Part shown: positions 12,186 through 22,141 of the stretch, piece after piece
Layout: each line of letters begins with the position of its first letter
Numbering within the stretch: position 1 is the stretch's first letter
Assembly: GCF_033958435.1 (NCBI RefSeq)
Contig: NC_134160.1
Location: 13,379,001 to 13,443,000 of the forward strand
Source: Carettochelys insculpta
Taxonomy: Eukaryota > Chordata > Testudines > Carettochelyidae
Length of the DNA: 64,000 nucleotides
Direction: 5' to 3'
The notes under the pieces: model-generated
The model's database searches: none
The model's input: the letters and a program-made list of their open reading frames with translations, nothing else
What the model was told of the DNA's origin: nothing
Position numbers and translations under genes: made by a program

Positions 12186-12835
12186 TGTTTTGTATATCTT
12201 TCCTATTATCCCGCCTGCTCCTCCCAAGTGGTTACATGACCTTGCCTTGAGATAGGAGTTGAAGCATTTTTCAGTGTATGCTCATATTATTATACTCCCA
12301 CCATACCCAGTAACACTTTAACAATTCTTGTCTGTTCCCACTACGCCAAGAAACCCATCTGGCTAGGCAGAAGCAACACAGTGTCTGTGCTATTTCTACA
12401 AACATATTAGTAAGGATATAAAAGTATCAGAAAGGAAGTGGGCAAACAAGACCCAAAATTCTGTCTCAGGGGAACGTAAGGGCCGGAATTCTTCATTATC
12501 ATCACTAGCTCTCTTAATATGAAATTGAGTATGTCGCCTCTCCTCCCTCCCTGTCTGTATTGTCTTTTCAGCTTGTGCACAGGGCAGACACTGTGTTCGG
12601 CATTTCTAAAGCACCCAGCACAATCAAGCCCCCTGCTGGCTGGCACCTTTATGTGCTTCTGTCATATAAATAGGTCCTAACACATCTTTCCCCAGAGTTA
12701 AAGTGTTACTTGGTATAGTGTGAGTATAATATTAGCATATACTTAATGACTACTTCAACTCCTATCTCAAACAAGGTCAGTTCCTGCTGAGTTGGGTAGA
12801 AGAAGCTGCACATAGCTTTAGGGGGGAGAATAGGG
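12186..12835. repeat. Long inverted repeat, family not identified
   Basis: The left arm, about 12235-12322, ends in CCCAGTAACACTTTAA. The right arm, about 12698-12780, begins GTTAAAGTGTTACTTGGTAT. They are reverse complements over roughly 80 bp, sharing the words AACTCCTATCTCAA, AGTATAATA and GTGTTACT. Weaker matching continues outward, to about 12190 on the left and 12830 on the right. About 375 bp separates the arms. It could be two inverted copies of one repeat, possibly LTR-like, or a DNA transposon with long terminal inverted repeats. I see no coding sequence in it. Confidence 0.55.
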
Positions 12836-13002
12836 AAACTGGGCACATGACACAAAGCCATATCTCTTGGCCATTTTAGTAGGAGTTGTGTGAGTTAGTT
12901 ATCTGACCCTTCTTGTTCAAGGAGCTGTAATCACAACCAAGCCCTTGGTCAACCCAGTAGATGGAGAAATAACACTTTAGTCAATGGCCTCAACATATTT
13001 TA

Positions 13003-13192
13003 CTTTTAAAGACTAACAAAATGATTTCTTCGGTGATGAGCGTTCGTGGGACAGACCCACTTCATCAGATCAAAACCAGATCTGCCCCACGAAAACTCAT
13101 CACCGAATAGATCATTTTGTTAGTCTTTAAAGTGGTACACTTCTGTGGTTTTGTTGGAGTACAGACTAACATGGCTACTTCTCTGATACTTT
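13003..13192. mobile_element. Two Penelope-like tails fused head-to-head (palindrome)
   Basis: The left half (13003-about 13085) carries the PLE tail on the minus strand (AAAGACTAACAAAATGAT, then GTGGGACAGACCCACTTC). The right half (about 13086-13192) carries it on the plus strand (CCCCACGAAAACTCATCACC, then TTTTGTTAGTCTTTAAAGTG, ACAGACTAACATGGCTAC). The centre is GATCAAAACCAGATCTG. The result is an imperfect palindrome of about 65-bp arms. It matches the inverted arms of the larger elements at 44672 and 62042 but has no coding sequence between them. Confidence 0.8.
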
Positions 13193-15134
13193 ATTTATTA
13201 ACCAGAAAACTGACCCAGGGTTGCTTGGGTATTTAAGTAAAGTAATTTTTTTTTTTAAAAAATAAAAGGAAAGTGTGTATGGTTTACATGGAATTGCTCA
13301 GAGGTGAGCTTGAACCAGGGACTGCTGGAGCTTAGTAGAGGAGGTAGCATTCCACTGCATATGGGGAGTGTTGGTTAGTGGCTACCACAGAAGAGACCAG
13401 ACAGCACTTGGCTGCAGCGAGGGCTAGCTGGGGGGATGGGGGGTGCTCTATTGTCCAAGTGGCACTGAGGGCTGTCTGCCCTTGATCCTGTCCCTTCTGC
13501 CCAAGGCCCTGCCCCTTCTGGGCATGCAGAGCCAGGCCCCCCACTCTGCCCAGGGGCCTTGCATGTCTGTTGATCCCCTGTTGGGGGGTCTTGAGCAAGA
13601 CCAGCACTTTGCAAAGTGGCTTCAGGTGCCTCAGCTTTTGAGAGCCCAGCCTGAGACACAGTAAGGGCTGAGCAGCCATTTCCCAGTGATGCCAGCTGGA
13701 GCAAAGCAGGCCGGGCTCTGGAAGAATGCTGTGAATCTAGCTAGGGGATGGGGGAGAGGTGCGGGGCTCGTAAGTGTTCAGGGGTGACTCACACAAGCAT
13801 CTGGAAGTTTCAACAGGCCCCTGGTCTTATTCTTGTGGCTCACCTATGCGGAAGCCTCCTGTTATATCCCTGACTACTGGTTCCTCAGGGTCTATTTTTT
13901 ACCCCAACAACTGCAAGCAGAGGCCCTGAGAAACTGCCACCAGTGTGGGTCTATACTCCTATTTCCTTTTCTTCACCTCCCACTCTCTTTTCCACCCCTC
14001 TGCTCCCCAAAGCGCACAGGGCCCCCTCTCTCCTGAACAGGTTTGTGCTCCTCATACCCAATGAGACCTTCCCTCACTCAACAGGGCAAAGGCGCCCGCA
14101 TATGTGACTCTTCCTCCACCTCAACTCTCAGCACCCTGCCTGTCCCCATCAGATATGTCCCTGTACCTTGTTACCCCTGCTGCTGCACCCAGGTTGAACT
14201 GCCCTGAGGGGGAAACCAGCACCTCTGCCTCTTCAATGCCTCTCAGGCTGAAACTTTCACCTCAGACAAACAATAAGCTCCATGAAAAATCAGTTCTTGC
14301 AAGATTTCTACGCAATTTTCTGACCAAAACAGTTTGGATCAGTGCAGGCACTGGATAATTATGAGAGCAGCAGACCCACTTCCCTTCTCTTTTACACCCC
14401 TGCCACACTCCGCTCACTCTGAGAGAATTACTCTTGATTTAAGCATAAGCGGGATTGGAATCAGGGTTCCTCCCTTGGAAAAACCCAAGGTTTTTCCAGT
14501 TCTTAAGTGAGCTCTTATCAGTCCTCTCCCTGTGCATCATCTCTGCATGCACAGAGTGCCCCTACCAGCAGCCACCGGGCCTGGATGGACAGCAGAGAAT
14601 GTGTTAGTCATACCCACAAGAGCTGGGTGAAATCTATTAGTGTTAATAGAACCTGAAAATCAATGAAAGCCTCAGCAGATCCATTTTAAAAAGCTGCCTG
14701 GAGATGGTCAAGGCATCTGTCCTGGGAATTAATAAAGCAGGTAGGTACATTCTTTACAGAGGTGATGCTCAAACCCATGTTAACTTGGAAGCCAACAAGG
14801 ACCCATTTGAATGGTGGGAAAGAGATTTACATTTACAGGTGCAGGAAAGATGAGAGTTTGGGAAACTTTAGGGCTCAGTAGATGTTGTGACTTGCTACAT
14901 GTTAAGCTCATTCAAGGGGAAAGCGTGGGAATTTTCAGAGCACATATTGTGCCAGGGCTGAACCCAGATAAGGGATACAACACAGATGGATGTTATGAGA
15001 ACTTTCTATATGTATTCAGCAGGAGCACATCTATTCTGACCTGAATCACTGCCAGTTACTCTAGCCCTGAACCAACACAACCTTCTGCTAATGCTCCTTT
15101 ATGCCAACTTGCATCACCCAGTAAACTTGGAGCT
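13193..15134. other. Unassigned sequence
   Basis: There is a poly(T)/poly(A) switch at about 13248-13268. The remaining sequence is unique-looking, with pyrimidine-rich stretches at 13970-14170. No gene is recognised. Confidence 0.4.
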
Positions 15135-15262
15135 GGCCTCTGATCCTGCCAAGATTCTTGTGGTTAAAAGGGACTATTATGACCATCTAGTCTGGCCTCC
15201 TGCAGCTACTGGCCAAACAGCCTTGTCCAGTAGTTCCTGCATCAAACCCATTGGTCCTGTTA
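15135..15262 (+). mobile_element. LINE-type (CR1-like) repeat fragment
   Basis: The run AAAAGGGACTATTATGACC, ATCTAGTCTGGCCTCCTG, then CAGTAGTTCCTGCATCAAA is a wording I recognise from an interspersed repeat common in turtles. A shorter copy of the same family lies at 60519-60554 (CAAGGCCAGAAGTGATCATC). I assign it to a CR1-like LINE 3' region with low certainty. Orientation is given relative to this wording. Confidence 0.4.
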
Positions 15263-17784
15263 CAGTTCTGTCACAGCTTGATTAATGCACCTCACTTCTG
15301 GCCCATAGCACATTCTAGTTCTGGGCTCCCCAGAAGCCTTTGCAAATGTACATTAGTTCTCAGACCAATTCTCAGCTCTCCACTGTTATTGAGAAGTAAT
15401 GCCACCGCCCCTGGATTCGCAGTGGTAGAATTAAGTTCAGCATCTCTCCCTAAATCTGTGTTTCTCCAGAAGTTCATGTTGGGATGGCTAGTCACATCTC
15501 TTTCTCTCTGTCACCACATCCCTGAAGAACATCCAAGATCAGTAAGATATGGGCAAAATGTGGAAAGAAGGTGCATAAAAAAACAGTTTACCCGCTGGAG
15601 TGAACTGGTCACCCATCTGTTCATTGTGCTTTTGCAAGACCGTGTGTCTGATTTTGCTGCCTGTTTCACCACTGAGGTGTATGACCTTCTGTGTATCGAT
15701 GGCAATGGGTCTGCATGTATATCTTTGAGGACAGAGCTGAAATGGCCAGGAATCACCAGAACTTCTTTTAGCTTCATCACAAGACACCCTCCTAGTTACT
15801 AACCAAACATTCAGAGATCAGGTTTATTTTACAGTATGGCCCTGGCTTTCTCCTTCCATAAAGAAACCGTTCTGTCCCTCATCATTATCTCCTATTTCTC
15901 CAATCCTTTTCTCTTCTTGCCAACTTAATGCTGTGTCTGTCTCTGTCTTTCCTTGGGACCGGAGTTTAACATGTCATTTATCTCCACCCCAGGAGAGTCC
16001 AATTTCCTTTGTGTTCCATTAAAAATCTTGTAACAGAAACAAAAAGGGCAGACTATAGGGCTAGTTTCTAGCTTTAAATTAATTAGAGATGAAAAGACAA
16101 GTGTAAGGGGCTTCTTAATGGCTGTTATTATTATGGATTATCATTGGAGGGCTCAACCTGCCCTTCAAAGATGGGGCTCCAGGGAGACTGACACGCAGTG
16201 CAATGCACTTTGGCAAAAATCTAGATGCTCAGGTGCTGCTCAGAACATGGTGCTTCCCAGAACTGTGCAATACATAAATACATGAATTATCAGTACTACA
16301 AGGTGTCAAACATTAGGCAAATGCACTAAACATTCCCTCTGACCCTGAATATGGCAGGTGATTAAAAATACCCCCACTAGGGGATTCTAAGCTGTGCTGT
16401 GCAGGACATCAGTGGAAGAGAGCAAAGGGCTTGGTGGAGAATTAGAGGGCAGCAAAGCTGAAAAACAGGATGGAAGACACCCAGAGGGGTGCCTTAAAAA
16501 CATAAATGAAATCAGGACATCCCTGTGGGAGGCTCCCAGAAACCAGGGTCAAGCCATTGTTTGCAAATAGTGACAGGTGAGGTTCTGATCTTCTAATCTT
16601 AATGGAGCAGGGTTAATTAACTCGAACTGAGGATCTGGTGCACTGATTTCAGCCACTTGTGCCAGTGCAGTTAAGCTCTGGTGGAGGAATGGCTGACAGC
16701 TGGTCCCAGTGAGAAAAAAAGATGTTGCTGGAAGGTAAATAAACCAAAGTCTGCAGATTGACTTAGACATGGTGGAATCCCTTAGAGACAGGATCTGCTA
16801 CTCTGAGGTTAGCAGTAACTGACTCCTTGAGTGGTGCTCCTCATTTCAATAAGATCCTTTCCAAAGTAAGATATCACCTAGGCTTAGCATGGAGAGCAGC
16901 ATCTGATCCAGAATAATTTGGGTGGGAAGAAACTTCTAATGCTGTCATCCATGCTCCCTCCCGATGCCCACACAATAAGGCTAGATGTAATGCTGCATGT
17001 GACCTAGGTTACAAGCCATCACTTGGGGGAGACACTCAGCTTGCCCTCTGACCTACTCACCATTACCAGAGAAGTGTCCAATGCAGAACCAGGGGCATAT
17101 TTTCAGAAAAAATCTTTCCCTATGTAGAGCAGTAGGTGTAATTATATCCTGCAATGTCTTGTGTGTGGGAGTGGAGGGCAGTGGACCGTACAGCACCTTG
17201 AAGTGGGGCATATAGAACTCAGAAAAATCTAGGATGGACAAACTAAGGCCTTGGTAGGGACAACTGCCTCCTTTCTCCATGGCAACTGACACCTCAGCAT
17301 GGACTAATAATTAATAGCAAAACAGAGCTGAGTGATGGCCTCCCAACATGGGATCTGCAAAAACAGATGCCCAGGAACTGGCACTCCCCACTCACTTTCC
17401 TCATGGGAAATGGAACATTTCATGCTGTGATGCTGTCACCAGAGATCCTCATTAAGCTAACAGATTAGCCCTAATGCCAAGTCCTGCGCTCAGTTGCACA
17501 GAGTTATTCTCTTTCCTTTGTATCTTGGTGAAATTCTTTTAGCCAATACTTAGTTAAATATATTAGATAAATATGCAAGGTTAGAAATGGCCTGGCCGTG
17601 TCCAGGTGGACTTTATCATTTGAAAAAGTATTATTCCCAGATGGGGGGCTGGCTCGTTCCTGTCTGATGAACAGCGCCTTCCATGTTCCTTATTCCCGAC
17701 AGTAGGCACCGAGATTTAGAGCACTTTGAAATATGGGAATGGTTCATTTTTACTCTGGTGGGAAAAGAGTCACTTCATGATATT
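15263..17784. other. Unassigned sequence
   Basis: This is unique-looking, AT-moderate sequence. A frame at 15251-15802 is open for 183 codons but shows no recognisable domain and no splice context, so I treat it as chance. Confidence 0.4.
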
Positions 17785-17972
17785 AGAGTAGTGCTAAGAG
17801 GCCACAAGGTGCCAGACTGCACAGACACAATGACAGACAGACCCTGCCCAGAAGCACTTGTGATCTTAACAAGCAAAGGCTGGAAGAGGAGATGGATGCA
17901 AGAAATACCTTTCCCCAAAGGAGTAAGGTCAGTGGCAAAGCTGGGAGTAGAACCTCACAGTACAACAGTGCT
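17785..17972 (-). mobile_element. Ancient MIR-like SINE remnant
   Basis: Several words fit a MIR-type SINE on the minus strand: CAGACACAATGACAGACAGACC, CCTGCCCAGAAGCACTTGTG, and AGGTCAGTGGCAAAGCTGGG followed by AGTAGAACCT. Divergence is high and the ends are uncertain. Confidence 0.4.
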
Positions 17973-18035
17973 GCAAAGAGATGCCTGTGGCTGGCTTGCA
18001 CCACATACCTTGGGCTTGTGGGCTAAGGCTGGGGG

Positions 18036-18197
18036 CAATGTTCCTTCTAATTTTTTCATTCATGAGTGGAATGAATTTTGTTCTGTGCACTGAGGTATGC
18101 AGGATGTGTACCACCATGGGTGCTCTGTTAATCATCCGGGCAGCATTTGAATCTCTCCTTGGTGGCCATCCAAGCTCTCAGCTTACAGGGAACATTG
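18036..18197 (+). mobile_element. Short hAT-type MITE with 8-bp target duplication
   Basis: The ends are CAATGTTCCTTCTAA and TTACAGGGAACATTG, an inverted terminal repeat. The flanking octamers GCTGGGGG (18028-18035) and GCTGCAGG (18198-18205) match at 6 of 8 positions, as expected for a hAT insertion. The interior includes ATGAATTTTGTTCTGTGCAC. A relative in the opposite orientation lies at 48238-48397, and a fragment at about 51961-52012. It has no coding capacity. Confidence 0.7.
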
Positions 18198-18205
18198 GCT
18201 GCAGG

Positions 18206-20440
18206 GGTGTTCATGGTGTACATGTACAGGTTAATCAGTAGCCAGTGCTCTGGAACTTTCCCACCTCACCCATTGACCACTCCAATCTCGGGTGTCCACA
18301 CCACAATTAAACAGCCCTGAAAGCTTGAGTCATCTTGCATGAGCCAGCTGTGGGTTTTAACTGCAGTGAAGACCGATTTAGTCTGTATACAACTGTTCTT
18401 GATGTTTGCTCCTTTTAAAAAGCCGTCTTTCATGATGATATACCTCAGCTTCACCCAAGTAACATTAAGTCTGATCTGGTGACTGTATTTATTGGAGCTA
18501 CATTGCAAGTTTCTTGGGTGGGGATGATTTCCTTATCTCACTGGTCATATGCATCTGAACAATCGGGCTTGCACATGCAACTGCGGTAATTTTCATTACT
18601 CAAGTTAAGTGCAAAAGTGTACCTGCTATTTGCACCTGAAATAATTATGTGCATACTTTCTGGATCATTTGGCCAATTATAATAACACTAATGTCCTGTT
18701 TCAAATCCTGCCTAGATCAATTCTATTTCCCACAGCTTGCCTGTGCACTGCTGGGTCTGGGCCCAGTTCTCAGTGGAAAAGTATCTGCATAATAGAAACA
18801 GTCAACACTGTCACTAGATAGGCCTTCTTTGTTAGCCTCAGTATAGAGGCCAAGGACTGGATGGACCATGAAGAATGGACTGTCCTCTCAGCCCGAGAGA
18901 TCATCCCTCCACTCAGGGTGGAATCATGTGGAGTTCATTGCTATTGTGTTTGATCTGAAGATAAGTGATGGATTTAATTTCTGGGCAACCCAGTCCAACC
19001 TCTTTCACGAGAACTGAATTCACTTAGAAAATTGGTATCTATCTATCACACTTTGCTTGTCTGTTCTGATTTGGTGCTGGGAAATGGGATGTTCAGGTGA
19101 AAGAGTCAGGTAATTATCTTCAGAGCTGCACAGATACAGAGTGTAACGTTTAAACAAATTGATTTTGGCAGCAGCTAGGCTTGAGGTAACAGCATGCCCT
19201 GTTGTGAGCCACAAGGGACTCTCAGAACTGGGGCACTCATGAAAGGCACAGCTGAATGAAAGAGCAAACACCCACTCTCGCAAAGGCAACCCATTACTCA
19301 GGAGCTTCTGAGCAGTGAAGAGGCCCTATGCTGCCCTGGAGAGGGGCTCTAAAGATGGAAGAAGGTTCACTTTAAAGGGTGGCATTGGTGTTTGGGTAGG
19401 ACTCTAATGGCACTCTCAAGGATCAGTGGAGACGGATCTGTCTTGATTTCCCTCTCTCCAAGCCATCCTCTGGGAGACTTGTCTTCCTAACCCAGTGCTC
19501 TTGTGGACTCAGATAAGTCTCTACTCCTTGGATTTCTGTGCAAAAAGTGTCTGCAGCATCTCATAGTTCCCTTTAGCATTGCCAGGAACCCAGGAACTGA
19601 CATCATTTGCTTCTTCTGTTCTGAACTGAGATGACACTGCCTTCTGTCTCACATCTGTCTTCTCTGTCATGGGCCAAAGGCTAAGCTGATGTTAACACAT
19701 GTATTTCCATTGACCTGTGCCACGTCACATTGCTGAGATTTCTAGCAAAGTTTACAGCTAGGATTGGCATTACCCCTACCTAGGGGTCCCATTTGTAAGA
19801 ATGATAAAGAGGATGATGATGTTATTAGACTATCTCCTAGTGTCTCAGACAGGAGCAGAAAATTCTACCTGCTTCAACCCACATTAGAAAAGAACTTTTA
19901 AATTCTTCCTGTGCCCAGCTCTGTCCTGTTTCCTGTGGAGAAGGAGGACAGGAATCAATAGCTTCCTTCTACCCTCAGTGCCAGAGCACAGAGATAAAGT
20001 ATCCCAGTAATACCATGCCTCTACTACTGGTGTTAAAGGAACAACCCCATTAGATTACAGTAACACCCTCTTATCCCAGGTATGGACCACCTCCTAGAGG
20101 AAACCAAAACATATTTAACCAGGATGTTTGAGTAGCAGACTCTCTCTTTAAGGCTGGGGTGTACACTAGAAAGTGACAGCCTGAATGATTGTCTTGAGCC
20201 AGGGGTAATACATATAATTGCCATATAAATTTTCCACTTCAAGATCTCATTGCTCCATACATGCCCATCACACTTGACTTGACCTGATCTTAGCCCACTG
20301 TAAATCTGGGAAATGTCTGAGGACGGCTCTTCATCAGAGAGTTCTTCTGTCCCTAATACTAATCCTGCTTACTAGGATCAAGAAAGTTCCCAAAAGGTGC
20401 TGAGTGTCCTGTGTCACAGCCTGGCTCATTAGCTCTCTGT
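18206..20440. other. Unassigned sequence
   Basis: I recognise no gene, repeat boundary or structured RNA in this stretch. It is of average composition with no long open frame resembling a known protein. Confidence 0.4.
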
Positions 20441-21151
20441 GGCTACGTCTACACGTGAAGCCTACATCGAAATAGTTTATTTCGATGTAGCAACATCGAA
20501 ATAGGCTATTTCGATGAATAACGTCTACACGTCCTCCAGGGCTGGCAACGTCGATGTTCAACTTCGACGTTGCACAGCACCACATCGAAATCGGCGCTGC
20601 GAGGGAACGTCTACACGCCCAAGTAGCAGACATCGAAATAAGGGTGCCAGGCACAGCTGCAGACAGCGTCACAAGGCGGACTCAACAGCAAGCCGCTCCC
20701 TTAAAGGGCCCCTCCCAGACACACTTGCACTAAACAACACAAGATCCACAGAGCCGACAACTGGTTGCAGACCCTGTGCCTGCAGCATGGACCCCCAGCT
20801 GCAGCAGCAGCAGCCAGAAGCCCTGGGCTAAGGGCTGCTGCCCACGGTGACCATAGATCCCCGCAGGGGCTGGAGAGAGAGCGTCTCTCAACCCCTCAGC
20901 TGATGGCCGCCATGGAGGACCCCGCTATTTCGAAGTTGCGGGACGCGCAACGACTACACGGTTCCTACTTCGACGTTGAACGTCGAAGTAGGGCGCTATC
21001 CCCATCCCCTCATGGGGTTAGCGGCTTCGACGTCTCATCGCCTAACGTTGATGTTAACATCGAAATAGCGCCCAACACGTGTAGCCGTGACGGGCGCTAT
21101 TTCGAAGTTAGTGCCGCTACTTCGAAGTAGCGTGAACGTGTAGACACGGCT
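20441..21151 (+). mobile_element. Non-autonomous Harbinger-type element (CpG-rich MITE)
   Basis: The ends share the core GTCTACACGT in inverted orientation (GGCTACGTCTACACGTG at the left, the reverse complement of ACGTGTAGACACGGCT at the right). The flanking triplets are both TGT, a 3-bp candidate target duplication. Subterminal regions are packed with short palindromes built on ATCGAAAT and TTCGAAGT. At 20787 an ATG opens MDPQ, the first four residues of the transposase frame at 35488, and upstream lies CCCTTAAAGGGCCCCTCCCA, like the leader upstream of that transposase. The frame ends after about 14 codons. The element thus looks like an internal deletion derivative of a larger Harbinger. 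Its many intact CpGs suggest a fairly young insertion. Confidence 0.85.
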
Positions 21152-21154
21152 TGT

Positions 21155-21602
21155 GTGGTCAGTGTCTGCTGAGAGTGGCCCAGTCACTGGGACTTAAGTC
21201 CTTCCAAGTCCATTAGGCCAAATTAGAGCCTTTTTTTTAGTTCGGGGTCCCCCGGGCACATTCCTAGGTCTCAGACCTCTCATCTGAATCCCTTTTTTGG
21301 GATGAGGATGTTGCCATACAGCTGCTCTGGACACCCCAGCCCTGTCACTTACATGCACTTCTTCAAAGTTGCAGGCACTCTGCACTACTAGTTTAACTCA
21401 TTTGGGGCAGGAAAGCAGGGAACACAAACTCTGTAAGGGAATTTCTTAAAGCACATGGAGTTACAGACCTTTAAAAACAATAATATCCTGCGATACCCTC
21501 ACCCCAGGTCAGCTTACACCCCCTCTCAGAGTCTATGGTTCATCAGCATTGTAGACTAGGCAGAGTGCCTTCTCTCCTCTCTTCCCTGCAAACACTTTAC
21601 CC
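21155..21602. other. Unassigned sequence between MITE and CR1
   Basis: No gene or repeat is recognised. The CR1 that follows may begin a little upstream of 21603, since its 5' boundary cannot be fixed by eye. Confidence 0.4.
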
Positions 21603-21983
21603 ATGAACCTATGGTCAGCGCCTGCCCAGAGCAGAAACTTGCTTGTATTTGCTCTCATGACTAATGATACTGCGAGGTGTGACACTGAGCAGGTCAAGAG
21701 TGATGTCAGGGCTCTGGGGTCACAGGTCAGGGAGTTTGGGGAGCAGGTGGTATTCTCTTCAATCCTGCCTGTCAGAGGTAGGGGCCCAGGCAGAGACAGG
21801 TGTATCCTAGAGGTGAATGCTTGGTTGCGTGGATGGTGTCGCCAGGAAGGCTTTGGTTTCTTTGACCACAGGATCCTTTTCCAGGAAGGACTGCTAGGCA
21901 GAGATGGCGTTCACCTTTCGAGGAGGGGGAAGACCATATTCAGACACAGGCTGGCTAACCTAGTGAGGAGGGCTTTAAACTAG
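21603..21983 (+). pseudogene. CR1 ORF1 C-terminal part, SGNH-hydrolase (esterase) domain remnant
   Basis: CR1 ORF1 proteins of reptiles carry a GDSL/SGNH esterase domain thought to assist retrotransposition. From about residue 12 this frame reads LVFALMTNDTARCD, which fits the conserved GTND block except that the G is lost. It then reads VREFGEQVVFSSILPVRG and, near the C-terminus, GRDGVHLSRRG, which contains the Asp-x-x-His (DGVH) pair of the catalytic triad. It ends RLANLVRRALN just before a stop. The N-terminal half, including the nucleophile serine block, is missing, so the remnant cannot be an active esterase. The same C-terminal block recurs in another CR1 fragment on the minus strand near 42985-43060. 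Confidence 0.85.
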
Positions 21984-22141
21984 GCTCGACGGGGGCAGGG
22001 GAGCAAAGCCCGCAGGTAAGTGAACAGCATGAATACATGGGAGATGAATTTGAAATGGGACAGAGTATGGGCTACACTGGGAGAGTAAAAAGAGGGCCAT
22101 GGCAAAACTGGGAGGCAAGACCAAATCAATGTCTGAGATGC

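Noticed and set aside
15251..15802. A 183-codon open frame on the plus strand as a possible gene.
   Set aside because: It has no recognisable domain, low-complexity Ser/Leu-rich composition and no splice or promoter context. The opposite strand is also open, which is typical of chance.
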